A stretch of 64,000 nucleotides of DNA from Caballeronia sp. SBC1 (GTDB lineage Bacteria; Pseudomonadota; Gammaproteobacteria; Burkholderiales; Burkholderiaceae), in assembly GCF_011493005.1 (NCBI RefSeq), contig NZ_CP049157.1, forward strand, positions 620,001 to 684,000, in the 5' to 3' direction. The stretch's first letter is position 1; the number at the start of each line of letters is the position of its first letter. The notes under the pieces were generated by a model. That model searched no databases. It was not told the origin of the DNA and was given only the letters and a program-made list of their open reading frames with translations. Positions 17,067 through 25,204 of the stretch are shown in pieces. The position numbers and the translations under genes are program-made.

Positions 17067-19520
17067 CTACCTCGGTGCTTGCAGCGTCATTGTAGTCATG
17101 CCCGGATCGGCGGTTATGGCCTCTTCGGTGAACGGAAAGCGCAGCCATTGCTTGCCGGCGAAGCGCCGGGTTGCATCGGCGAAATGGGGCGAGGCGGGGT
17201 CGTCGGATTCCGAATGGGCGAGCATGGTGTCCGCTTGCACGCCGTTCGCGTCGAACGAAACCACTTGCAAGTAGCTCGCGCCGTGGCCGCTACGATCGAC
17301 CGCATAGCCGCTTGCATCAACGGGATGGAGCGCACACATCACCGTGAAATAACCCGCTTCGTCGCAACCGCCAAAGAGCGGCACGCGCTCGCCGTTCCGG
17401 TCAACGTGCAGCAGTTCGCCGCGCGTGGAGTCCAGCGCAAAACCGTAACGCTGCATAGCGAGCACAGCGCCGCCGAGCGCCTGCTGAAGAGCGGGTTTAA
17501 GCGCGGGATTGGAGGTGTCGATACCGCGCGGCGTCGCAAGCGGCGCGACCGGATCGAACGGCACGCGGTAGAAACGCGCGAGCCCTGCGCCATCCAGGCA
17601 GCGCCAGAATTCGTCCCAGAGATTGGCGCCACGCGCGTTGGTGTTCGCGGTGCCGTCCCAATCACGCAGTACCTTGCACGCTTGGCCCAAGTCTACCGTT
17701 TGCGGCTTACCGCCGGGCGTACCTTGCGTGACCAAAACCGTTGCATCCGATGCATCGGCGCAAACAGCATCGAGAATAGGCTTGCGGAACAACCGCTCCG
17801 ACATCGACCGGCTATCCAGCACCTTCGTCTCGAGTGCAAGCCGCGTCACACCGCCCTTCTGCACCTGTAACTCGGCCGCGAGCATGTGGCCAAAACGCGT
17901 GCGCAGCGACTGCTCCGTGCCGGTAAAGCCGGCCACGTGCGGATAACCCGTCGTTGGCGCATTCGCGTTGGTCAGCCAGTAACTGTCGTTGAAGTTGCCC
18001 ACATAATCGCCGCGCGCCATGCTCGGCATCTCGGAGACCGGCAATGCTCCTGCTTGCACGCTCGATGCTTCGACGCGCCATTGGCAGGCGCTTTTCGAAC
18101 CATCGAGAAACGGCACGCCGGGCGCTTTTGCATCGAACGCCCGGCCAAGAGGCGTCGTGCAGGCCGCCGCCAGCGAATCAGGCACGTCCGGCACAGGGCC
18201 AAAGTCGGCGAACCACACACGTGGATCGTCGCGGCCGATCGCCAGGGTGTTGACCCACGGCGTGGCCGCGAGGCGCTTCTGGATCGAGATGAAATCGTCG
18301 AGGGAACGCGCCTGACCCCACGCCAGGAAGTTCTCGAAGGCGCGTGTGTTGTCGGTATTCACGTCGCGCAGCGCGAACGCGTGTTGCGCATTCCATGCGA
18401 GCGAAGGCGACATCGACGACAGATCCACGAGCGGCCCAAAACGCGAGCGATACAGCGTGCGAGTGACCGGCTTCAGGCTGCCGTCGGCGTTACGGGTCTG
18501 GACCGTGACGGACACGGGCGTCATCGGCTCGCTAACGGCGTCGTAGAAATAACGCGTCGGATTGGCGGGATCGAGCGACAACTGGAAGATACCGAAGCGC
18601 CGCGCGCTCGACACGGTATGCGTCCACGCGATGTCGTTGTTAAAGCCGATCATCACGACCGGCACGCCGAGAAACGACGCGCCCGCCACATTCAGTTTCC
18701 CCGGAATCGTTAGCTGTACTTCATAGAAACGATCAGGCCCGCGCAAGAACCAGTGCGGGTTGCCGAACAGGAGGCTGCGGCCTTCCTGCATGACCGGTGC
18801 GCCGAACGCAAGTGCATTGCTGCCAATACCCCACTGGCCGCCTACGTCGAGTTGCGAGGGCGCAATATCGATGGCACCCGTCTGCACCGGAGGCGCCGAC
18901 GGTGCGGGTTTCGCTGGAGGCTGCGCGCGGGCTATCTGCGGCATGAACCGTGCGGCGCTGCCGGCGAGATTGGCTGCCACGAGCCGCCGGTACATGTCGT
19001 CGGAGCTGATCTTTCCGACCCACGGCTTGCCTTTGCACGCCGCGTTCGCGCCGCCCATGCGTCCCGCGTCCAGTTCGTCGACGTAGCGGTTGTAGCCCGC
19101 CACGAAACCGTCCATCAACTCGCGAATGGGCGCGGACTGCGCGGATCGATAACGTTCGACAGTGCTCGCGTCGTCGACGAACCGAAAGAAAAGATCGGCA
19201 TCGAGATTGCGCGGTTGCCCGAAGGAAGCGGCCGTTGGCGGATGTGCGTCGGCACCGAAGTACGCTGAGCGCTGGCCGCGAAACGTGATGAAACCATCCG
19301 CGAGCGTGCACAGATTATCTTGCGCCTGCACGTAACCGTAGCCATAACCGAGGCTGGCCCAGTCGTCAGCCTTGATATGCGGGATACCGTCTTGCGTACG
19401 GCGTATCTCGACACTGAAGGGCGACTGGTTGCCCGCCAGGTTTCTGGGAGACTGAACGCAGCCGCTCAACGTAGCTGCCGCCAACACCACCACCGTCGCT
19501 AACCTGACAATTTGCTTCAT
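17067..19520 (-). CDS. PvdQ/penicillin-acylase-like Ntn hydrolase, predicted lipoprotein
   Basis: An 817-residue N-terminal-nucleophile amidase of the penicillin acylase/AHL acylase family, close in plan to PvdQ and QuiP. Self-cleavage is expected between Gly233 and Ser234 in GIGSNALAFG, giving alpha and beta chains. The beta chain carries GFNNDIAWTHTVS, with the conserved His and Asn region. The N-terminus is a signal sequence ending in LSGC at Cys21, a lipobox, so the enzyme is probably anchored to a membrane facing the periplasm; PvdQ itself is soluble. The start is the ATG at 19520, since the longer frame to 19601 adds an unrelated leader. It is last in the siderophore operon, 16 bp after the ATPase gene. 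In pyoverdine systems PvdQ removes the fatty acyl chain from the exported precursor. A quorum-quenching role is the alternative. Confidence 0.82.
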   Translation of the reverse strand: MKQIVRLATVVVLAAATLSGCVQSPRNLAGNQSPFSVEIRRTQDGIPHIKADDWASLGYGYGYVQAQDNLCTLADGFITFRGQRSAYFGADAHPPTAASFGQPRNLDADLFFRFVDDASTVERYRSAQSAPIRELMDGFVAGYNRYVDELDAGRMGGANAACKGKPWVGKISSDDMYRRLVAANLAGSAARFMPQIARAQPPAKPAPSAPPVQTGAIDIAPSQLDVGGQWGIGSNALAFGAPVMQEGRSLLFGNPHWFLRGPDRFYEVQLTIPGKLNVAGASFLGVPVVMIGFNNDIAWTHTVSSARRFGIFQLSLDPANPTRYFYDAVSEPMTPVSVTVQTRNADGSLKPVTRTLYRSRFGPLVDLSSMSPSLAWNAQHAFALRDVNTDNTRAFENFLAWGQARSLDDFISIQKRLAATPWVNTLAIGRDDPRVWFADFGPVPDVPDSLAAACTTPLGRAFDAKAPGVPFLDGSKSACQWRVEASSVQAGALPVSEMPSMARGDYVGNFNDSYWLTNANAPTTGYPHVAGFTGTEQSLRTRFGHMLAAELQVQKGGVTRLALETKVLDSRSMSERLFRKPILDAVCADASDATVLVTQGTPGGKPQTVDLGQACKVLRDWDGTANTNARGANLWDEFWRCLDGAGLARFYRVPFDPVAPLATPRGIDTSNPALKPALQQALGGAVLAMQRYGFALDSTRGELLHVDRNGERVPLFGGCDEAGYFTVMCALHPVDASGYAVDRSGHGASYLQVVSFDANGVQADTMLAHSESDDPASPHFADATRRFAGKQWLRFPFTEEAITADPGMTTMTLQAPR

Positions 19521-19536
19521 GACATGGAGCCTTGAA

Positions 19537-20385
19537 TCAATGGGCAAAGCTGATTGGTGAACCACCGTGAGGGTGCGGGACCGTGCCCATGGGAATACCA
19601 TAAATCGCGCCGAGTGTGTCGGCGTGCATCAACTCCGCGGGGGTGCCCGATGCCAGCAGACGGCCGCCCTTGAGCGCCAGGAGATCGTCGCAGAAACGCG
19701 CGGCCATGTTGACGTCGTGCAGCACCACCACCACACCGAGTCCGCGCTCGACACTCAAGGTCCGCACCAGTTGCAAAACCTCGATCTGATGCGCAATGTC
19801 CAGCGCCGAAATGGGTTCGTCAAGCAGCAGGCATTCACTGTCCTGCGCGACAAGCATCGCGAGCCACACGCGCTGGCGCTCGCCGCCGGACAGGCTGTCC
19901 ACCGTGCGGTGCGCAAAACGCTCGACGTCGGTCAACCGCATGGCCTCTTCCACCTTCGCGCCGTCTTGTGCGCTGAAGCGCCCGAGTGCACCGTGCCACG
20001 GATAACGCCCTAGTGCGACGAGTTCGCGCACAGTCATGCCGTCGGCGGAGGGCGGTTGTTGCGGCAGGTACGCGACTTTGCGTGCGAACGCCCGGCCTTG
20101 CCAGTCGTCGAGCGGCTTGCCCGCAAAGCGCAGCGAGCCGCCGCCTGGCGCTTGCTGGCGGGCGAGCAGCTTCAGCAGCGTGGACTTGCCGGAACCATTG
20201 TGGCCAATGAGCCCGCATACGCGGCGCTTGGGCAACTCGAGCGACAGCGGATGCAGCAGCACCCGCTCGCCAATACTGAACGAGACCCCTTCGAGCGAAT
20301 ACATCGACTCAGGATCGGACTCGCGATTGGCCAGGCGCTTCGCATCCTGGTCGAGAGATGCGGGGTTGGCGTTCATCGTGTTCAT
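19537..20385 (-). CDS. Siderophore ABC importer ATPase (FhuC/OrbC-like)
   Basis: A 282-residue ATP-binding subunit. Walker A is GHNGSGKST (residues about 61-69), the Q loop is in YLPQQPP, the signature is LSGGERQR, Walker B is CLLLDEP followed by ISALD, and the switch His is in VVVLHDVN. Sequence and length match the iron-siderophore FhuC/FecE subgroup. Its start codon overlaps the stop of the exporter gene (ATGA at 20382-20385), so translation is coupled. It would power the fused permease at 22127-24151. Confidence 0.9.
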   Translation of the reverse strand: MNTMNANPASLDQDAKRLANRESDPESMYSLEGVSFSIGERVLLHPLSLELPKRRVCGLIGHNGSGKSTLLKLLARQQAPGGGSLRFAGKPLDDWQGRAFARKVAYLPQQPPSADGMTVRELVALGRYPWHGALGRFSAQDGAKVEEAMRLTDVERFAHRTVDSLSGGERQRVWLAMLVAQDSECLLLDEPISALDIAHQIEVLQLVRTLSVERGLGVVVVLHDVNMAARFCDDLLALKGGRLLASGTPAELMHADTLGAIYGIPMGTVPHPHGGSPISFAH

Positions 20386-22070
20386 GCCGATGCAACCGGC
20401 GCGGGCGCATGACCTTGCGTCTGCGGATGAATCGCGTTCGGATGATCGACGCGCAGGTCTGCACCACGGCCGAGTTCAACAACCTGACCGTAGTCGAGCT
20501 TGATATAGCGATCGGCGAGATGGTAATAACGGTCGTCGTGCGTGATGACCACGACGGTCTTGCCCTTGGCTTGAAGCTCCGGCAGCAACTGCTTGTAGAA
20601 CACTTCCTTGAAGGTCGGGTCCTGGTCGGCGGCCCATTCGTCGAAGACATAGAACGGCCGGTCTTCCAGATACGTGACCAGCAACGCAAGACGCTTGCGC
20701 TGACCTTGTGACAGGTTGGTCGTGGAAAATGCGCCGTCCTTGATCGTGACCTTGTGATCGAGTTGCAGATGTTCAAGCAACGACTGCGCTTGGGCGTCGA
20801 GGCCTTCCACTTTCATGCCGAGCAACGTGTCGAACAGGAAGAAGTCGTTGAAGACCACCGAAAAATGCTGGCGATAAATATCGCGGCGCGCTTCATCCAC
20901 GGGGTGGCCGTTGAGCAGGATCTGCCCGCCCTCGGGCGCGTAAAGTCCGACGAGCATTTTCGCGAGCGTCGTCTTGCCGCTGCCGTTACCGCCGATCAGA
21001 TAAATCAGTTCGCCCGGCTTGAACGTCAGGTCGATGGGACCCAGCGTGAAGACTTCGTTTTCTTTTTCGCGGAAGTACCGGTGCGTGACGTTGTCGAGCA
21101 CGATGCTGTCGAACGACTTGGCCGGCGCTTCGTGCAAGGTATCTTCGAGCGGCAGGTCGGCATTGACCTGTTCAATACGCTCCAGTGCAACCTTCGCTGA
21201 ACTGATGTTGGGGATGGCGGACAGAAGACCTTCAATTGGCATGATCATGTACAGAAAGATCATGGCGTAGCCAGACATCACGTGCGTGCTCACTGGAAAC
21301 GTACGCGCGAGCACGAACAGCGTAATGCCGATAAACGCAAACAAAATGAAGCTGCCCCAGCTCGCTGCCGCTGCGTACAGGATGTAACCCCGCGTGCGCT
21401 GAACACGTACTGCTTCCACGTTGGTTGCCAGCGTGTCCGTCACGAACGCATTCTTGCGCTCGCGATGCAGCTTGAGCTCTTTGGCGCCGTCGAAGAGCGC
21501 GCGGAAATGCTTGACGAGATCGTCCTCCTTGCGCCGCGACCCGCGCAGATGAAACAGCGCTTTCGTGTTGGCAATATGAAAACCGAGCGAGCCGATGAAG
21601 ATCGTCAAGACGGCGAAGAGAAAGATCTGCCATGACAGATAACCAAGATAGGCGAGGCATCCTGCGATCACCGCGCCGTGCATCGCGAGCGCGGGCAGGC
21701 TAACGAACAGCACGACGATCGTATCCAGGTCTTGTGTCAGTACGGTGAGCGCCTTGGACGCGCCCTGCTTTTCCAGATGCTGATACGAGGCTTCGGCAAT
21801 GCGCCGGATGGTGCGCATGCGCAGCGTCGCCTTGGCGCGTTGGCCGAGCTGCATGAACAGCGTTTGCGAAAGGGTTCGTGTGCCGAGCACGACCACGCCC
21901 ACGATCAGGAATTGCCAGCCGAGTTCGACGAGCTTCGTATTCGACGCCCCCAGTGCCTGGTTAATCAGTGCGATGAGGGCCGCGTTGCCGAACCCGCTGA
22001 CGAGGCTTGCCACTACCGCGACGGCCAGCACCCAACGTGAGTTGCGGACAAGATACAAGAACAGCGACAT
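20382..22070 (-). CDS. PvdE/OrbE-like cyclic-peptide-type ABC exporter
   Basis: A 562-residue half-transporter with an N-terminal six-helix membrane domain (about residues 10-300) fused to an ATPase (about 330-540). The ATPase has Walker A GGNGSGKTT, signature LSQGQRKR and Walker B FYVFDEW, where the catalytic Glu is kept and WAADQDP follows. The LSQGQ signature and DEWAADQDP are hallmarks of the PvdE/SyrD cyclic peptide export group. PvdE moves the acylated pyoverdine precursor into the periplasm. The start at 22070 has AAGGAG at good spacing. It lies between the fused permease and the ATPase gene, as in ornibactin loci. Confidence 0.88.
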   Translation of the reverse strand: MSLFLYLVRNSRWVLAVAVVASLVSGFGNAALIALINQALGASNTKLVELGWQFLIVGVVVLGTRTLSQTLFMQLGQRAKATLRMRTIRRIAEASYQHLEKQGASKALTVLTQDLDTIVVLFVSLPALAMHGAVIAGCLAYLGYLSWQIFLFAVLTIFIGSLGFHIANTKALFHLRGSRRKEDDLVKHFRALFDGAKELKLHRERKNAFVTDTLATNVEAVRVQRTRGYILYAAAASWGSFILFAFIGITLFVLARTFPVSTHVMSGYAMIFLYMIMPIEGLLSAIPNISSAKVALERIEQVNADLPLEDTLHEAPAKSFDSIVLDNVTHRYFREKENEVFTLGPIDLTFKPGELIYLIGGNGSGKTTLAKMLVGLYAPEGGQILLNGHPVDEARRDIYRQHFSVVFNDFFLFDTLLGMKVEGLDAQAQSLLEHLQLDHKVTIKDGAFSTTNLSQGQRKRLALLVTYLEDRPFYVFDEWAADQDPTFKEVFYKQLLPELQAKGKTVVVITHDDRYYHLADRYIKLDYGQVVELGRGADLRVDHPNAIHPQTQGHAPAPVASA

Positions 22071-22126
22071 GAAACTCCTTGTGGGGCAACGGGTGAAAAC
22101 CGACCTCAATCCCGCGAATAAAAGGA

Positions 22127-24151
22127 CTAAGAAAACTCACGTGGGCTGCGTTTGAACATCGTGACAATCAGGTACACGCCGCCCAGCAGCGTAGCCATCA
22201 CGCCCGCCGGCATTTCCTGCGGGAACAGGACCCATCGGCCGAGCCAGTCGGAAGCGACCATCAGCGCGGCGCCCAGCGCCGCCGAAATGAACAGCAGCGG
22301 CACAGCCCGCCGGATACCGAGCATGCGTGTCATATGCGGCGCCATGAGGCCGATAAATGACAGCGGGCCGATCACCAAAGTCGCCGCCGCTGTCAGCAGC
22401 GCGCTCAGCAGCAGCAGCTCAAAACGCGCGACGGTAATGTTCACTCCCAAGCCACGCGACACGGCCGCGCCCAACGGCAGGATCTCGAGCCAGCGCCGGC
22501 AAAACGGCACCGCGCCAAGCGCCGCCAGCGCAACCACGGCGACAATGCCTGCAGCCCCCGCGCTGACGTTGTAAGTCGATCCCGCGAGCAGGTTGTAGAG
22601 GACGATCACGCGGGGATCGTCGCTGGCAACGGCTATGGTCGACACTGCCTGGAACACGGCGCTGATCGTCACGCCGGCGAGTATCAGCGTGTCGGGTGCA
22701 TAGGACGATTTGCGTGCAAAGAGCAACAGCGCGCCGAGTGTAATCACCGACCCGCACGCGCACCAGACAAGGAACGTCGGCAGTCCCGGACTTGCTGTCA
22801 GAAAAAGCGCGCCGGTGAGCCCAAGCGCGCCGCCAGCGGTGATGCCGAGCAGGTCGGGGCTTGCCATCGGATTGCCGGTCATGCGCTGAACGATACCGCC
22901 CGCGAGTGCGAGCAAGACACCCACGCCCATCGCCGCGACCACATGCGGCAAACGCAGGAACAGCAACGCCGCGATCTCGTCCGGGCGGCTGACGTGCCAG
23001 CCTGTGAGACCGCGCCCCACGCCAAGCGATAAGCCGATAACCACCAGCAAAAGCAGTACGCAAACGCCCGTTGTCAAAGCCAGCACGCGCGATGACAGCG
23101 GGGCTGACTGTATCGCGGGCGAATAGGTCAGGTCGGGCCGTCCACGCAAGCGCCGCAACATGACCAGGAGCAGTGGTGCACCCAGCAAGGTCGTGATCGC
23201 GCCTGTTGGGATCGTGGTTCCGTAACGTCCCTCGAATTCCTGCGCGATCTGATCCGCCAGCCACAGCAGCGCCGCGCCGAACAACGGCGACCACAACATC
23301 CGGTCACGCAAGCGGCGCGCGCCGGCAAGACGCGCAAGCGTCGGTGCGGCAAGTCCAATGAAGCCGATCACCCCCACCGCGCTCACCACGAACGCGGTCA
23401 CGAGCAAGGTCAGAAAGAGCGCCGCGCCACGCGTCCTACGCAACGAGACGCCCAGGCTGCTGGCGACGGTGTCACCCAGGTCGAAGACGGCCATGGGCCG
23501 CATGCACAGCAGCAGCAACGCCACGCATGGTACGAGCCGCACGAGCAGCGACAGCGCGACGCTCCAGTCGTGCTGGCCAAGCGAGCCGCCGCCCCAGATC
23601 ATCAGCGCGCTCAACAGGTCGTAGTGCGAGATCGCGAGCGCGAAACTCAGCGCGCCGCAGCACAGGTTGACGATCATGCCGCCGAGAATCAGCGCAAGCG
23701 GCGAGATGCCGCGTCGCGCGGCCAGCGCAAAAACAATTGCCAATGCCACTGCACCACCGGCCAGCGCAACGCCGTCCCGGCCGGACGCCAGCAAGCCGGG
23801 TGCGTAGACAGTCGCAATCGAGAGCGCAAGATAAGAGCCGGAGAAGATGCCGAGCGTCATCGGTTCGGCGAGCGGATTGCGCAGCACTTGCTGGGTCGCC
23901 ACACCGGCAAGCCCGAGCGCCGCGCCACACAGCCACGCGACCGCGATGCGCGGCAGGTCGCCGTAGTGGACAAGCAACTGCCGCAGATCCGTGGGCGATG
24001 GGGCCGTCAACGCTTGCCACCATAACGATACCGGCAACCGGTCCTCCAGCCTGTGCAGCGACAACAGCGCGGCGAGCACGATCACAAGGCAAACTGGAAG
24101 GAGTCGCAAGCGTCGTGATGGCGTCACGGGAACGGTCGCGACGCTTTTCAT
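22127..24151 (-). CDS. Fused FecCD-type siderophore permease (FhuB/OrbD-like)
   Basis: A 674-residue inner-membrane permease made of two FecCD halves in one chain, about residues 15-340 and 345-670, as in FhuB. Each half has a conserved cytosolic loop: LAGVATQQVLRNPLAEP in the first and LAGGIVQRMTGNPMASPDLLG in the second. Each half also ends with a GxxAPHxxR-like coupling segment (GLAAPTLARLAG and GLMAPHMTRMLG). About 18-20 hydrophobic segments are visible. The start overlaps the stop of the binding-protein gene (ATGA, 24148-24151). It would form the importer with the FhuC-like ATPase at 19537-20385. Confidence 0.92.
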   Translation of the reverse strand: MKSVATVPVTPSRRLRLLPVCLVIVLAALLSLHRLEDRLPVSLWWQALTAPSPTDLRQLLVHYGDLPRIAVAWLCGAALGLAGVATQQVLRNPLAEPMTLGIFSGSYLALSIATVYAPGLLASGRDGVALAGGAVALAIVFALAARRGISPLALILGGMIVNLCCGALSFALAISHYDLLSALMIWGGGSLGQHDWSVALSLLVRLVPCVALLLLCMRPMAVFDLGDTVASSLGVSLRRTRGAALFLTLLVTAFVVSAVGVIGFIGLAAPTLARLAGARRLRDRMLWSPLFGAALLWLADQIAQEFEGRYGTTIPTGAITTLLGAPLLLVMLRRLRGRPDLTYSPAIQSAPLSSRVLALTTGVCVLLLLVVIGLSLGVGRGLTGWHVSRPDEIAALLFLRLPHVVAAMGVGVLLALAGGIVQRMTGNPMASPDLLGITAGGALGLTGALFLTASPGLPTFLVWCACGSVITLGALLLFARKSSYAPDTLILAGVTISAVFQAVSTIAVASDDPRVIVLYNLLAGSTYNVSAGAAGIVAVVALAALGAVPFCRRWLEILPLGAAVSRGLGVNITVARFELLLLSALLTAAATLVIGPLSFIGLMAPHMTRMLGIRRAVPLLFISAALGAALMVASDWLGRWVLFPQEMPAGVMATLLGGVYLIVTMFKRSPREFS

Positions 24152-25071
24152 GCGCGCTCCTTCGCTGCATCGGCATGCTCAAAGGCATCAACCAGCACGC
24201 GGGCGAAGAGCATCGCGGAAAGAACGCAGCCGTCAGGAGGAACACGCGGCAGGCCCATCATGCGGCCCTCGTTCGTGAACGGCATGGCGTGCCACAAGGG
24301 GCTGGTTTTCATCATGTTCGCAACGGAAGACGCAAGCGGCTTCATGTAGAGCAACGTCGCGTCTGGCACGTTGCCCAGCACGTCGAAACCGGTTGTGGAG
24401 AAAGCGCCCGAGCGGACCGCGTTGTGCAGCCCGAACGTAGTCATCAGTTCTCCATAGAAGCTGTTCGGACCGAACACGCGCACGTGCGCTTCATCGATAA
24501 AATTCACCATGTAAAGCGGTCGGTCTTTTGCACTTGCGCCGCTTGCACCTGGCATCGCGGCAAGCGCGGTGCGCGCGTGGTCGAGCGCTGTATCCGCTTG
24601 CGCGAGAAGTGCTACGGCGCGCGCTTCGCGGCCCAGCAAACGCGCGAGCTGCAGCGTTTCGGCACGTGCCGCGGTGTAAGGCGTTCCGCTCGACCGGTAA
24701 CGCCCGAGCGTGACGGTGGGCGCAACGCGTTCGAGCGCTGCCCGAAGGGTCGCGTGAGCCGGCGAGATGACAATCAGGTCGGGCCTCAATGCGAACAGCA
24801 ATTCCATGTTCGGCTGGAACATCAGGCCGAGATCCACCACCGACGCCGGTACATCGCATGCCGTGAAATTCCTGCGGAAGTCTCGTGTATTCGCGATCCC
24901 AACCGGCACCACGCCGATCGACAACACCATCTCCGTCAGTCCCCAGTCGAGCACGACAATACGGCGCGGCGGCGCTACGAGAGCGTCGCCGGCCGGTGCA
25001 ACATCGGACAGCGCGGTTGCGGCAAGGGCGCTGGCGCCCAGCAGCGCGGAAAGCATGGCGCGTCGGTTCAT
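24148..25071 (-). CDS. Iron-siderophore periplasmic binding protein (FhuD/OrbB-like)
   Basis: A 307-residue solute-binding protein of the class III cluster (FhuD type). The N-terminus MNRRAMLSALLGASALAATA resembles a short Tat-type leader with an RR pair. The mature part starts RRIVVLDWGLTEMVLSIGVVPVG, the typical first lobe. It continues with LRPDLIVISPAH and the long backbone helix around residues 140-170, then a second lobe. I chose the ATG at 25071; a longer frame to 25155 is open but non-conserved. It lies 133 bp after the receptor gene and overlaps the permease gene. Confidence 0.85.
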   Translation of the reverse strand: MNRRAMLSALLGASALAATALSDVAPAGDALVAPPRRIVVLDWGLTEMVLSIGVVPVGIANTRDFRRNFTACDVPASVVDLGLMFQPNMELLFALRPDLIVISPAHATLRAALERVAPTVTLGRYRSSGTPYTAARAETLQLARLLGREARAVALLAQADTALDHARTALAAMPGASGASAKDRPLYMVNFIDEAHVRVFGPNSFYGELMTTFGLHNAVRSGAFSTTGFDVLGNVPDATLLYMKPLASSVANMMKTSPLWHAMPFTNEGRMMGLPRVPPDGCVLSAMLFARVLVDAFEHADAAKERA

Positions 25072-25204
25072 TGCGTGAGTTCGGAGAGGATGGATTGCAT
25101 GTCGTCGGCCAAGCGGGTCTTGCCACGTCGCCGCGTACTCTCGCGCAGTCGACACGGCGGCGCTTGCCGCAAAAGACCGCGTCGCCGCCCTGCCTCCAGA
25201 TGAA

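Noticed and set aside
19567..20503. Plus-strand frames over the FhuC-like gene
   Set aside because: They are antisense to a gene with full ABC motifs.
23737..25203. 488-codon frame on the plus strand over the siderophore permease and binding-protein genes
   Set aside because: It is Arg/His-rich, has no family features and is the antisense shadow of two well-supported genes.
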